Below are positions 15,388 through 22,259 of a stretch of 22,259 bases of DNA, piece after piece; the stretch's first letter is position 1, and each line of letters begins with the position of its first letter. A model generated the notes under the pieces. It did no database searches, was not told where the DNA came from, and saw only the letters and a program-made list of their open reading frames with translations. The stretch is from an uncultured Lachnospiraceae bacterium (GTDB taxonomy: Bacteria > Bacillota > Clostridia > Lachnospirales > Lachnospiraceae). The DNA lies in the NCBI GenBank assembly GCA_934320895.1, contig CAKRFY010000040.1, positions 1-22,259 on the forward strand. The letters run 5' to 3'. Made by a program: the position numbers and the translations under genes.

Positions 15388-16821
15388 CTACTGCATATAG
15401 TTAAGTGGGATTCTAACAGTAAAGGTTGTTCCTTCTTTTTCTTTACTGTAGACCTTGATAGAACCTCTATGCAAAAGTATCGCACTTCTAGTGATCGCAA
15501 GTCCAAGTCCAGTGCCTCCGGTAGCTCTTGACCTTGCTTTATCTACTCTGAAAAACCTGTCAAAAACACTATCTAATGAATCCTCAGGTATACCGACTCC
15601 AGAATCCTGCACCGTTACATAAAAAAATTTATGATCTGCATTTAATGTTACTTTAACCCATCCATCATCATAATTGTACTTTATAGCATTTTCCACGAGA
15701 TTGTTTAATGCCATAGACAATTTAACCTCGTCTACATCAGCCATTACAGGTCTGAAACTTTCAAATATAAGCTCAATATTTCTTTCTGCTGCAATAGGTC
15801 TAAGTCTTTTTAAAAGCTGTTCTATAAGTTCATTTATACTTATGTTCGAAATAACTATCTTTGCCGTATTCTGATCTAGTTTTACCATAGAAAGCAAATC
15901 ATTGATTATCTGTGTCATTCGCTCAATTTCAGTTGTTATATCTCCCAAAAATTCTCTGTATATTTCTTCTGGCATTCCTTCCTGTGAAAGCAGTGAATCT
16001 GATAAAACTTTCATTGATGCAAGCGGTGTTTTTAATTCATGTGATACATTTGACACAAATTCCTGCCTTGAATTTTCCTGATTCTGAATAACATCTATCA
16101 TTTTATTAAATGAGTCTGTAATCTTATGAAGTTCAGAATATCCATGCATGTCCAATTTAACAGCCATATTTCCCTTTGCAATCTCATTTATTGAATCTGT
16201 AAGCTTATTAAGTGGTTTTGTAAGAAAAATGGAATAGACAAATGATATAAGCATGATTATAAGAACAATAGCACATATTGCAAAAATAACCTTTCTTGTA
16301 ACTGCCCTCGATATCGATTGTATGTTTTTAGTAGAATAACTGATAATAATAGCACCTGTAGTATCATTTGAAACAGGATCTACTATCGGCATTGTAAGCT
16401 GCATATAATCACCCAAGTTATTTACATATTTTCCAGAATCATCTGAAAAACATTTTATAACTTCTGTAGATACAATAGTCTTACCATTTTCTATATTATA
16501 AGTATCTCTTATCACTTTCAGATCTTTATTTACAAGTATTATTCTTCCCTGATATATATTTGCAACTTCCTCTGTCTCATTGTCAACTTCGCTTGATTCC
16601 TGACCAGACAGATATCCTGATGTTGTAACAAGATTTGATATTACGGTTCCATATGACTGCAATTCATCAGTGCGCTGTGAAATCAGCTGTGAATGATATT
16701 CATTTGTTATTAAATTAAAAAGAAAAATAATAGGGAATATTCCCAGACATAACAATATCAAAAACATCTGCGTTCTCATTCCACGCAGATTATATATAAA
16801 ATCAGACCATAACTTTTTCAC
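15388..16821 (-). CDS. Membrane sensor histidine kinase
   Basis: A 477-residue kinase of the WalK/ResE/PhoR type. Membrane helices at about 18-40 and 178-200 bracket an extracellular sensor of about 135 residues that resembles a single Cache/PAS-like fold (GRIILVNKDLKVIRDT, GAIIISYS). Then come a HAMP linker (200-250), the phospho-acceptor His261 in FVSNVSHELKTPLASM, and the ATPase domain with N-box LNNLVENAIKY, DSGVGIP (406-412), FDRFFRVDKARSR and GGTGLGL. The start is GTG 16821, with GGGGG at 16827-16831 as a slightly unusual ribosome site. It follows its regulator by 36 bases. The signal sensed cannot be read from the sequence. Confidence 0.93.
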   Translation of the reverse strand: MKKLWSDFIYNLRGMRTQMFLILLCLGIFPIIFLFNLITNEYHSQLISQRTDELQSYGTVISNLVTTSGYLSGQESSEVDNETEEVANIYQGRIILVNKDLKVIRDTYNIENGKTIVSTEVIKCFSDDSGKYVNNLGDYMQLTMPIVDPVSNDTTGAIIISYSTKNIQSISRAVTRKVIFAICAIVLIIMLISFVYSIFLTKPLNKLTDSINEIAKGNMAVKLDMHGYSELHKITDSFNKMIDVIQNQENSRQEFVSNVSHELKTPLASMKVLSDSLLSQEGMPEEIYREFLGDITTEIERMTQIINDLLSMVKLDQNTAKIVISNISINELIEQLLKRLRPIAAERNIELIFESFRPVMADVDEVKLSMALNNLVENAIKYNYDDGWVKVTLNADHKFFYVTVQDSGVGIPEDSLDSVFDRFFRVDKARSRATGGTGLGLAITRSAILLHRGSIKVYSKEKEGTTFTVRIPLNYMQ

Positions 16822-16857
16822 AGCAGCCCCCGGAATTTATTATAAATTTATCTGTAA

Positions 16858-17544
16858 TTATTTTTGAAAATAGTAACCGACTCCCCATTTTGTATGGATA
16901 TATTTTGGATTACTTGGAGTATCTTCGATTTTTTCTCTAAGTCGTCTGATGTGAACATCAACTGTTCTTACATCACCAGGATAATCGTATCCCCATACAG
17001 TATTAAGAAGTTCCTCACGGCTATATACTTTATTTGGATGAAGCATAAGTAATTCAAGCAGATCAAACTCTTTAGCAGTAAGGTTTACTTCATTATCGTT
17101 GATATAACCTCTCCTGCTGTCAAGATCAATGCTAAGTCCATTGTACGAGTATATTTTTTGCACTTCTGTCTGCTCTTTACTTGAACTTCTCCTTATAATA
17201 GCTTTTATTCTTGCCTTCACCTCAAGTATATTAAATGGTTTTGTAATATAATCATCAGCACCATATTCAAGTCCGAGTATCTTATCCATATCATCGCCCT
17301 TCGCTGTCAGCATAATAATAGGGACATCAGAAAACTCTCTTATCTGCTGGCATACTTCAAAGCCATCATGTATTGGCAGCATAACATCGAGAAGAATTAT
17401 ATCATACTTATTACTTGTCGCTAAATCTATAGCCTCTTGTCCATCATATGCACAATCAACCTGCATACCATCCTGTTCAAGGCTAAATCTTATTCCTTTT
17501 ACAATCAATTTCTCATCGTCAACTACCAATACTCTCTTCGCCAT
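16858..17544 (-). CDS. OmpR/PhoB-family response regulator
   Basis: A 228-residue regulator. The receiver domain (1-118) has Asp9/Asp10, the phosphorylated Asp53 in IILLDVMLP, Thr80 and Lys102 (YITKPF). The C-terminal winged-helix DNA-binding domain (about 128-228) has the family's LTAKEFDLLELL, REELLNTVWGYDYPGDVRTVDVHI and KWGVGYYF. It should be phosphorylated by the kinase encoded directly downstream. ATG 17544 is chosen because GGGA lies six bases before it; ATG 17550 is too close to that site. It starts 21 bases after comEA ends. WalR-like in sequence style, but regulon unknown. Confidence 0.94.
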   Translation of the reverse strand: MAKRVLVVDDEKLIVKGIRFSLEQDGMQVDCAYDGQEAIDLATSNKYDIILLDVMLPIHDGFEVCQQIREFSDVPIIMLTAKGDDMDKILGLEYGADDYITKPFNILEVKARIKAIIRRSSSKEQTEVQKIYSYNGLSIDLDSRRGYINDNEVNLTAKEFDLLELLMLHPNKVYSREELLNTVWGYDYPGDVRTVDVHIRRLREKIEDTPSNPKYIHTKWGVGYYFQK

Positions 17545-17565
17545 GACCATTCCCTCTTTCTATCT

Positions 17566-18249
17566 CTATACAGATATTTTATTTTTAATTTTATTAAAAA
17601 CTCCCTCTTTTATGCCTGAAATTTTCATGATATCAGATATATCTTTAAATCCACCATTTGTCTCACGATATTCAATGATCGCATCAGCTCTGCTTTGCCC
17701 AATTCCTGATAATGATGTAAGTTCCGATGCCGATGCGGTATTTATATTTATAAGTCCGTCATTTTCTGATACTGAATCCGTTTCTGACTGCTGATTTTCT
17801 CCTGTTTGGGAGTTTGATAATCTGGAGTTCTTCTTTAGCTGTTTTAATGTCGGTATATCTATCTGTTCTCCATCTTCCAGACGCCTTGCCTGATTTATAA
17901 CTGTCCTTGCTGCGCCCTTTTTAAAACCTTTCGCAGCTTTTACTGCATCATATACACGACTTCCGGTTTTAAATTCATATACTCCCGGTTTTTTTACTGC
18001 ACCGCATATGTAAACAATAATTTTTTCATCTTTATGCTCTATATTTTCTGTTGCAATAGCAACATCTGTCTGACCTGTTTTACTGTCTGATGTATTTTTA
18101 TAACTCTGTACAGATGAAATTAGTTCATTTTTTGAAGTATTTTTTTCAGACATATATCTGCCTATAGAATCAGAGTTTGTATATAATATACCCGACAGTA
18201 CAATAAAAAAGCCGCATATTATCAATATTATTTTTTTGTTTTTTTTCAT
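17566..18249 (-). CDS. comEA: ComEA-type DNA receptor
   Basis: A 227-residue, single-pass membrane protein with its DNA-binding part outside. Residues 7-25 form the anchor. An SLBB domain covers 76-133 (IVYICGAVKKPGVYEFKTGSRVYDAV), a Ser/Gln/Asn-rich spacer follows, and a helix-hairpin-helix DNA-binding domain covers 164-227 (ININTASASELTSLSGIGQSRADAI, GGFKDISDIMKISGI). ComEA captures double-stranded DNA and hands it to ComEC, which is encoded four genes downstream. ATG 18249 has AGGAGG, which can be buried in a hairpin at 18253-18280. It is the first gene after the arg terminator. Confidence 0.93.
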   Translation of the reverse strand: MKKNKKIILIICGFFIVLSGILYTNSDSIGRYMSEKNTSKNELISSVQSYKNTSDSKTGQTDVAIATENIEHKDEKIIVYICGAVKKPGVYEFKTGSRVYDAVKAAKGFKKGAARTVINQARRLEDGEQIDIPTLKQLKKNSRLSNSQTGENQQSETDSVSENDGLININTASASELTSLSGIGQSRADAIIEYRETNGGFKDISDIMKISGIKEGVFNKIKNKISV

Positions 18250-18252
18250 AAA

Positions 18253-18280
18253 AACCTCCTAAATGATCTATCAGGAGATT
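18253..18280 (-). promoter_or_regulatory. Hairpin that can hide the comEA ribosome binding site
   Basis: On the RNA, AATCTCCT (18273-18280) can pair with AGGAGGTT (18253-18260) across a 12-base loop: 8 bp with one G-U pair. The second arm is the comEA ribosome site itself, three bases before the ATG. Translation of comEA, and expression of coupled genes, could depend on opening this structure. Confidence 0.5.
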
Positions 18281-18296
18281 TCCAAATGTCTGTAGT

Positions 18297-18353
18297 AAAA
18301 AAATGCCAGTGTGTCATAGTTTATCATTATAAACATTTTCTTAACACACTAGC
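18297..18353 (-). terminator. Terminator of argCBD, upstream of comEA
   Basis: On the minus strand GCTAGTGTGT (18344-18353) pairs with ACACACTGGC (18305-18314) with one G-U pair. Inside is a second perfect 6-bp hairpin (18319-18324 with 18329-18334, 4-base loop). Seven U residues follow (18297-18303). It lies 73 bases after the argD stop and should separate the arginine genes from comEA. If the predicted promoter at 18357-18385 is used it would instead lie in the comEA leader. Confidence 0.75.
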
Positions 18354-18356
18354 AAT

Positions 18357-18385
18357 ATTTTAAACAATTTGTAATATTATTACAA
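18357..18385 (-). promoter_or_regulatory. Possible comEA-operon promoter overlapping a palindrome
   Basis: On the minus strand TTGTAA (18380-18385) and TAAAAT (18357-18362) are 17 bases apart (4 of 6 and 5 of 6 matches). The -35 box is part of the 17-base palindrome TTGTAATAATATTACAA (18369-18385), which could be an operator. The expected start near 18350 would put the terminator-like hairpin in the leader. Low certainty: A/T-rich DNA gives such matches easily. Confidence 0.35.
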
Positions 18386-18426
18386 TAGATACAATGAACA
18401 AAAATCATTAAATTTTTATTACATTT

Positions 18427-19602
18427 TTATGCATTAAATACTTCTTCAAGTTTCTCACACATAATGTCAATATGCTCTTTTTCGACGATAAGTGGTGGCA
18501 CAAAACGTATAATGCTCGTTCCAGCTGAAATAAGGATAACACCTTTTTTAAGCATCTCTGAAACAACATCACCTGCCTGTCCATAAAGCTCCATTCCCAT
18601 CATAAGACCTTTTCCACGAACATCTTTAATCTTATCGGGGAACTTATCTTTAAGTTCATTAAGCTTTTCTGCAAGATAAGGTGCAATCTCGTTAACATGG
18701 TCAAGTATACCATCTTTTTCAAATATCTCAAAAACTTTACATACAGCAGCAGTCGCCAAAGGATTTCCACCATAGGTAGTTCCATGGTCTCCCGGACACA
18801 TCGCATCAGCTACTTCCTTTACAGCGGCAAATGCCCCAACAGGCACACCACAGCCAAGTGCTTTTGCAGATGTCATAATGTCAGGTTTTACGCCATAATG
18901 CTGATATGTGAACATCTTACCTGTCCTTCCCATACCGCACTGAATTTCATCAAATATAAGTAAAATATCATTCTCATCACAGAACTTTCTAAGTCCCTTT
19001 ATAAATTCATCAGTTGCCGGATAAATACCACCTTCACCCTGAAGTGTTTCAAGAATAACTGCACAGGTATCCTTAGTAGCAAGTTTTTTTACACTCTCAA
19101 GATCATTATATTCTGCAAATGAAACGCCACCAATAAGCGGTTCAAAAGGTTCACGATAATGTTTTGTTCCGGTAACAGACAATGCCCCCATACTTCTTCC
19201 ATGGAAAGAATGATTCATAGCAATTATCTCGCCTTTACTGTTTTTATTTTTATTATAGGCATATTTTCTTGCAAGTTTTATCGCACCCTCTATAGCTTCT
19301 GTTCCCGAATTTGTAAAGAATACCTTATCCATTCCTGATGCCTTTGAAAGATATTCAGCAGCCTTGATAGAAGGTTCTGTAAAGTAGAGGTTTGACACAT
19401 GTATAAGTTTGTCAATCTGATCCTTTAATGCCTGTTTATATTCATCATTACTATATCCAAGTGCAGAAACCGCAATGCCTGCCCCCATATCAAGATATTT
19501 CTTTCCCTCATTGTCAAAAAGGTACATTCCTTCACCTTTTTCAAAAATCACACTTCTGTTATATGTATGTATAAAATGCTTATCAGCTTCCTGTAACGTC
19601 AT
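18427..19602 (-). CDS. argD: Acetylornithine aminotransferase
   Basis: A 391-residue class-III PLP aminotransferase that makes N-acetylornithine from N-acetylglutamate semialdehyde with glutamate as amino donor. Visible family features: VFFTNSGTEAIEGAIKLAR (94-112), FHGRSMGALSVTG, VILETLQGEGG, the cofactor-contacting Asp218 in FDEIQCGMGRTG, PLP-binding Lys247 in TSAKALGCGVP and TYGGNPLATA. ATG 19602 has AGGAGG. It is the third gene of argC-argB-argD, 27 bases after argB, and ends before a strong terminator. Related ornithine or succinylornithine aminotransferases are the alternative, but the operon makes ArgD by far the likeliest. Confidence 0.95.
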   Translation of the reverse strand: MTLQEADKHFIHTYNRSVIFEKGEGMYLFDNEGKKYLDMGAGIAVSALGYSNDEYKQALKDQIDKLIHVSNLYFTEPSIKAAEYLSKASGMDKVFFTNSGTEAIEGAIKLARKYAYNKNKNSKGEIIAMNHSFHGRSMGALSVTGTKHYREPFEPLIGGVSFAEYNDLESVKKLATKDTCAVILETLQGEGGIYPATDEFIKGLRKFCDENDILLIFDEIQCGMGRTGKMFTYQHYGVKPDIMTSAKALGCGVPVGAFAAVKEVADAMCPGDHGTTYGGNPLATAAVCKVFEIFEKDGILDHVNEIAPYLAEKLNELKDKFPDKIKDVRGKGLMMGMELYGQAGDVVSEMLKKGVILISAGTSIIRFVPPLIVEKEHIDIMCEKLEEVFNA

Positions 19603-19629
19603 AATAATAAATCCTCCTATAGTACTATT

Positions 19630-20544
19630 CTATATCTCATTTGAATAATAGCCACTGTCATCACCAATAATGGCAGTTCCAATACCTTTCTTTGTAAAGA
19701 ATTCGAGCAGCAAGCAATGCTCACGTCTTCCGTCAAGGATATGTACTCTTCCTACACCTGAATTTACAGCGTTGATGCAGTTAGTTACTTTTGGAAGCAT
19801 ACCTCCTGAAATAACTCCTGCCTCAATGAGTTTGTTTGCCTCATTAAGATCAAGAACTGAGATAAGTGAGCTACTGTCTTCCGGATTCATGCAGACACCT
19901 TCTACATCTGTTAAAAATGCAAGTTTTTCCGCTTTTATCGCCCCTGATATAGCACATGCTGCATCATCAGCATTTATATTATATGTCTCACCAGCGTCAT
20001 CCATTCCGATAGGAGCAATGATAGGAATATAATCACTGTCAAGAAGTGTTTCAAGTATCTCTGTATCCACATGTTTGATATCGCCTACAAAACCGATATC
20101 CTTCCCATTTGGCATCTTTTTGTCAACCTTAAGCATTCCACCATCTTTTCCACAGATACCGATAGCTTTTACGCCAATCTTTTCAACCATCTGAACAAGA
20201 TATTTATTAAGACGGTTAAGAACCATTTCTGCTACTTCCATAGTTTCTCTGTCGGTCTTTCTAAATCCCTCTATAAACTCTGTTTCTTTTCCAATCTTAT
20301 TTATCCATTTACTTATCTCTTTTCCACCGCCATGAACAATTATAGGACGCATTCCGACAAGTTTCAAAAGCGCAACATCCTTTATAACGCTTTCCTCAAG
20401 TTTTTTGTCGAGCATGGCACTGCCACCATATTTTACTACTACTATTTTATTGTTAAAATCTCTGATATATGGAAGAGCCTCTATAAGAGTCTCAGCTTTC
20501 ACAGTTATCTGATCCATATACTTTTCTTTTTCTTCTTCACTCAT
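19630..20544 (-). CDS. argB: Acetylglutamate kinase
   Basis: A 304-residue enzyme that phosphorylates N-acetylglutamate, the second step of arginine synthesis. The phosphate-binding segment [10 protein letters not shown] is at 35-44 and the substrate loop [11 protein letters not shown] at 68-78; NADDAA is at 191-196. An N-terminal helix of about 30 residues ([18 protein letters not shown]) precedes the core, and the C-terminus reads [17 protein letters not shown]. Both features are typical of the hexameric, arginine-inhibited enzymes, so feedback control by arginine is likely. ATG 20544 has GGAGG and lies 17 bases after argC. Confidence 0.96.
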   Translation of the reverse strand: MSEEEKEKYMDQITVKAETLIEALPYIRDFNNKIVVVKYGGSAMLDKKLEESVIKDVALLKLVGMRPIIVHGGGKEISKWINKIGKETEFIEGFRKTDRETMEVAEMVLNRLNKYLVQMVEKIGVKAIGICGKDGGMLKVDKKMPNGKDIGFVGDIKHVDTEILETLLDSDYIPIIAPIGMDDAGETYNINADDAACAISGAIKAEKLAFLTDVEGVCMNPEDSSSLISVLDLNEANKLIEAGVISGGMLPKVTNCINAVNSGVGRVHILDGRREHCLLLEFFTKKGIGTAIIGDDSGYYSNEI

Positions 20545-20561
20545 CTTTATTCCTCCTGATA

Positions 20562-21602
20562 TTATGGGAACATAGGAACCATCTTAAGTCCTGTGTTTTC
20601 TTCAAGTCCAAACATAATGTTCATATTCTGGACAGCTTGTCCGGCAGCACCCTTGACGACATTGTCAATTGCTCCCATCATAATGATCCTGCCTGTTCTT
20701 TCATCTATCTTAAAGTTTACATCTGCAAAGTTACTTCCCTCAACCCATCTTGTTTCTGGATAAACATCCTTTTCAAGAACTCTAACAAAATATTCATCTT
20801 TATAATATTTATCATAAACAGCTTTTACATCTTCATATGATACTTTCTTTTTAAGTGTTGCATATGAAGTAGCAAGTATACCTCTGTTCATAGGTACAAG
20901 GTGTGGTGTAAAGTTTATAAGTACTTCCTCACCTGATGCGTATGAAAGCTGATCTTCTATTTCAGGTGTATGTCTATGTGATGCAACACCATAAGGTTTG
21001 ATGCTCTCATTTACTTCGCAGTAAAGATTTGCAACCTTAGCTCCTCTTCCTGCTCCTGATGTTCCTGACTTTGCATCGATAATTATACTGTTCATATCAA
21101 TAAGCCCTTCCTTTGCCATAGGATATATTGATAATGTTGAACATGTAGGAAAACATCCCGGATTTGCAATAAGTCTCGCATTTTTAATATCAGCCCTATT
21201 TACTTCGCAGAGTCCATAAACGGCTTCCTCAATAAACTGAGGACTTTGATGTTTAATACCATACCATTTTTCATATTTTGCAACATCTTTTATCCTGAAA
21301 TCAGCACTGAGGTCTATTATTTTTGTGCTCTTTAATATTTCTTCATTTACAAGTGAACCACAAAGTCCCTGTGGTGTAGCTGTAAAAATAACATCAGCTT
21401 TTTTGGCAAGCTCGTCCATGTTTTCACCCATACACTTTTCATCTACAAGTTCAAACATGTTTCCAAAAACTTCGCTATATTTTTTATCTATATATGATCT
21501 TGAACCATACCATACTATCTCTGCATCAGGATGCTGAAGAAGAATTCTTACCAATTCCTGACCTGCATATCCTGTCGAACCAATAATACCAACTTTGATC
21601 AT
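20562..21602 (-). CDS. argC: N-acetyl-gamma-glutamyl-phosphate reductase
   Basis: A 346-residue NADPH-dependent reductase forming N-acetylglutamate semialdehyde, the third step of arginine synthesis. The dinucleotide loop [17 protein letters not shown] is at 5-21, the catalytic Cys150 in [10 protein letters not shown], and the catalytic His in [10 protein letters not shown] (209-218). SGTSGAGR is at 180-187. It is the first gene of argCBD; the ATG at 21602 has only a weak ribosome site (GGTAAGA or a distant AAGG). A promoter with a perfect TATAAT is at 21646-21674. argJ, often between argC and argB, is absent: the gap is 17 bases. Confidence 0.96.
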   Translation of the reverse strand: MIKVGIIGSTGYAGQELVRILLQHPDAEIVWYGSRSYIDKKYSEVFGNMFELVDEKCMGENMDELAKKADVIFTATPQGLCGSLVNEEILKSTKIIDLSADFRIKDVAKYEKWYGIKHQSPQFIEEAVYGLCEVNRADIKNARLIANPGCFPTCSTLSIYPMAKEGLIDMNSIIIDAKSGTSGAGRGAKVANLYCEVNESIKPYGVASHRHTPEIEDQLSYASGEEVLINFTPHLVPMNRGILATSYATLKKKVSYEDVKAVYDKYYKDEYFVRVLEKDVYPETRWVEGSNFADVNFKIDERTGRIIMMGAIDNVVKGAAGQAVQNMNIMFGLEENTGLKMVPMFP

Positions 21603-21645
21603 AAAATCTTACCAGCCTTTCTATATATAATCTAACTGCTTTCGT

Positions 21646-21674
21646 ATTATACTCCCCTAATTATAAAAATGCAA
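21646..21674 (-). promoter_or_regulatory. Predicted promoter of argCBD
   Basis: On the minus strand a perfect TATAAT (21646-21651) is 17 bases from TTGCAT (21669-21674). The expected start near 21639 gives a leader of about 37 bases. A partial ARG-box match (21679-21696) lies just upstream of the -35 box. Confidence 0.6.
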
Positions 21675-21678
21675 GAAT

Positions 21679-21696
21679 AATTTATAAATATTCAGC
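21679..21696. promoter_or_regulatory. Weak ARG-box-like site at the argC promoter
   Basis: AATTTATAAATATTCAGC matches 9 of the 12 fixed positions of the ARG-box consensus (TNTGNATWWWWATNCANA) by my alignment. Five bases separate it from the argC -35 box. Only its position makes it interesting; alone it is a weak match. Confidence 0.35.
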
Positions 21697-21812
21697 AAAA
21701 ACTTTTAAATATTCAATATCAGATTTAGTGCATATTTTCACACCATTATGCTTAATATAGTTCTAAAAACAATATATACGCTTCCTTTTTTACACATTTT
21801 CGATATTTTACA

Positions 21813-21863
21813 CTTGCATATTTATTCAGATAAGTGTATATTTATTAACAAATCATATTTATT
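21813..21863. promoter_or_regulatory. Tandem ARG boxes (ArgR/AhrC operators)
   Basis: CTTGCATATTTATTCAGA (21813-21830) matches 11 of 12 fixed positions of the ARG-box consensus TNTGNATWWWWATNCANA. AGTGTATATTTATTAACA (21833-21850) matches 10 of 12. The two 18-base boxes are separated by 2 bases, close to the 2-3 base gap of paired boxes bound by hexameric ArgR. A third copy of the core ATATTTATT follows at 21855-21863. The pair is about 210 bases from both argC and argG starts. ArgR-type control of both is inferred; argR is not in the window. Confidence 0.6.
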
Positions 21864-21953
21864 ATAATATTGGCAGTCATACACAGATATATTTTTCACA
21901 CTGTGATCTGACTATTTAAAACTATCATTTTTGAATTTTTTTTTAAAAAGTGA

Positions 21954-21982
21954 TTGCAGAGTACATATTTTGAGATTATACT
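21954..21982 (+). promoter_or_regulatory. Predicted promoter of argG
   Basis: TTGCAG (21954-21959) and TATACT (21977-21982) are 17 bases apart; the -10 box matches 5 of 6 and the -35 box 3 of 6. The start would be near 21989, giving a leader of about 80 bases. A perfect inverted repeat (21960-21993) brackets the spacer and -10 box. Confidence 0.5.
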
Positions 21983-21993
21983 TTATATGTACT
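21960..21993. repeat. Perfect 9-bp inverted repeat around the argG -10 box
   Basis: AGTACATAT (21960-21968) and ATATGTACT (21985-21993) are exact reverse complements with a 16-base spacer containing the predicted -10 TATACT. The position suits an operator for a dimeric repressor. Confidence 0.5.
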
Positions 21994-21999
21994 AAAATA

Positions 22000-22025
22000 A
22001 ATGTGGTTGTGATATATACCACATT
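22000..22025. repeat. 8-bp hairpin in the argG leader
   Basis: AATGTGGT (22000-22007) pairs with ACCACATT (22018-22025) across a 10-base loop. It lies about 10 bases after the predicted transcript start and 28 bases before the argG ribosome site. No T-run follows, so it is not a terminator. Confidence 0.5.
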
Positions 22026-22068
22026 AAAGTTAAGAAACTTAAAATAAACTCTAGGAGGAAATTGATTT

Positions 22069-22259
22069 ATGAAAGAAAAAGTAATTCTTGCCTATTCAGG
22101 TGGTCTTGATACTACAGCTATCATCCCTTGGTTAAAAGAGACTTATGGTTATGACGTTGTCTGCGTTTGTATAGATGTCGGACAGGAAAGCGAGCTTGAA
22201 GGACTTGACGAGAGAGCTAAAGTCTGCGGAGCTGCAAAACTTTATATAGAAGATGTTAT
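22069..22259 (+). CDS. argG: Argininosuccinate synthase, N-terminal part
   Basis: The first 63 codons of argG; the gene runs off the right edge. The enzyme joins citrulline and aspartate using ATP, the penultimate step of arginine synthesis. The ATP-pyrophosphatase P-loop AYSGGLDTT is at residues 9-17, followed by VCVCIDVGQ, the classical start of this family. ATG 22069 is preceded by AGGAGG (22053-22058) ten bases upstream. It diverges from argCBD and probably shares control through the ARG boxes between them. Whether argH follows cannot be seen. Confidence 0.96.
   Translation, partial: MKEKVILAYSGGLDTTAIIPWLKETYGYDVVCVCIDVGQESELEGLDERAKVCGAAKLYIEDV

Larger units (their letters stand above)
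21603..22068. promoter_or_regulatory. argC-argG divergent control region
   Basis: This 466-base stretch has no credible gene. It holds predicted promoters for both flanking genes, ARG-box-like sequences in the middle and beside the argC promoter, and three dyads toward argG: 21875-21913 (imperfect: AGTCA and CACAG pairing with CTGTG and TGACT), 21960-21993 and 22000-22025. The rest is A/T-rich without other recognisable structure. The T-rich stretch near 21938-21954 could help promoter bending. Confidence 0.7.

Noticed and set aside
20071..20559. 162-codon plus-strand open frame opposite argB
   Set aside because: No ribosome site, Phe/Ser-rich translation, and full overlap with a well-conserved argB.
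21875..21913. Imperfect dyad in the arg control region as a terminator or small RNA
   Set aside because: Two 5-bp stems with mismatches and no T-run; too weak to call beyond noting it.
21989..22068. T-box or riboswitch in the argG leader
   Set aside because: The predicted leader is only about 80 bases and shows neither a T-box sequence nor an antiterminator/terminator pair.

Overview
The window looks like chromosomal sequence from a low-GC anaerobic Bacillota. The best match by gene content is Lachnospiraceae or a close clostridial relative. Pointers are a GGGtGRT-family protein, an amidase with copper-amine-oxidase-like N-terminal repeats, a yggS-sepF-ylmG-ylmH-divIVA cluster, GGAGG ribosome binding sites and A/T-rich codon use. 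I see no phage, insertion sequence, CRISPR array, rRNA or tRNA. The family assignment is recognition from memory, not a search result.

Layout. Bases 1-2440 run rightward: the 3' end of a GGGtGRT gene with its terminator, then a secreted N-acetylmuramoyl-L-alanine amidase ending at a terminator that works in both directions. From 2466 to 21602 all 18 genes run leftward. In transcription order, reading down from 21602, they are argC-argB-argD, a terminator, then an uninterrupted run comEA - response regulator - sensor kinase - GerM-like lipoprotein - comEC - HlyD-like membrane protein - yggS - sepF - ylmG - ylmH - divIVA. A possible promoter follows, then aroB - lspA - rluD-type pseudouridine synthase - BlaI-type repressor, and finally a XerS-like tyrosine recombinase with its own promoter. 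At 22069 argG starts rightward, divergent from argC across a 466-base regulatory region.

How the genes fit together. The right end is an arginine-biosynthesis locus whose control region holds ARG-box-like operators. The middle is an envelope block in which DNA-uptake genes (comEA, comEC), a two-component system with a lipoprotein, and division/septum genes are packed with tiny gaps and several translationally coupled junctions, so they are probably co-transcribed. The left part holds shikimate synthesis, lipoprotein processing and rRNA modification genes.

Most interesting points: a 10-bp perfect inverted repeat with a 16-base asymmetric spacer directly upstream of the XerS-like gene, at a point where gene orientation converges (candidate single-recombinase chromosome resolution site); a DivIVA with a tail of about 270 residues, very acidic and carrying a repeated short motif; a HlyD-like protein where Bacillus has ylmD; and a comEA leader that can fold to hide its own ribosome binding site.
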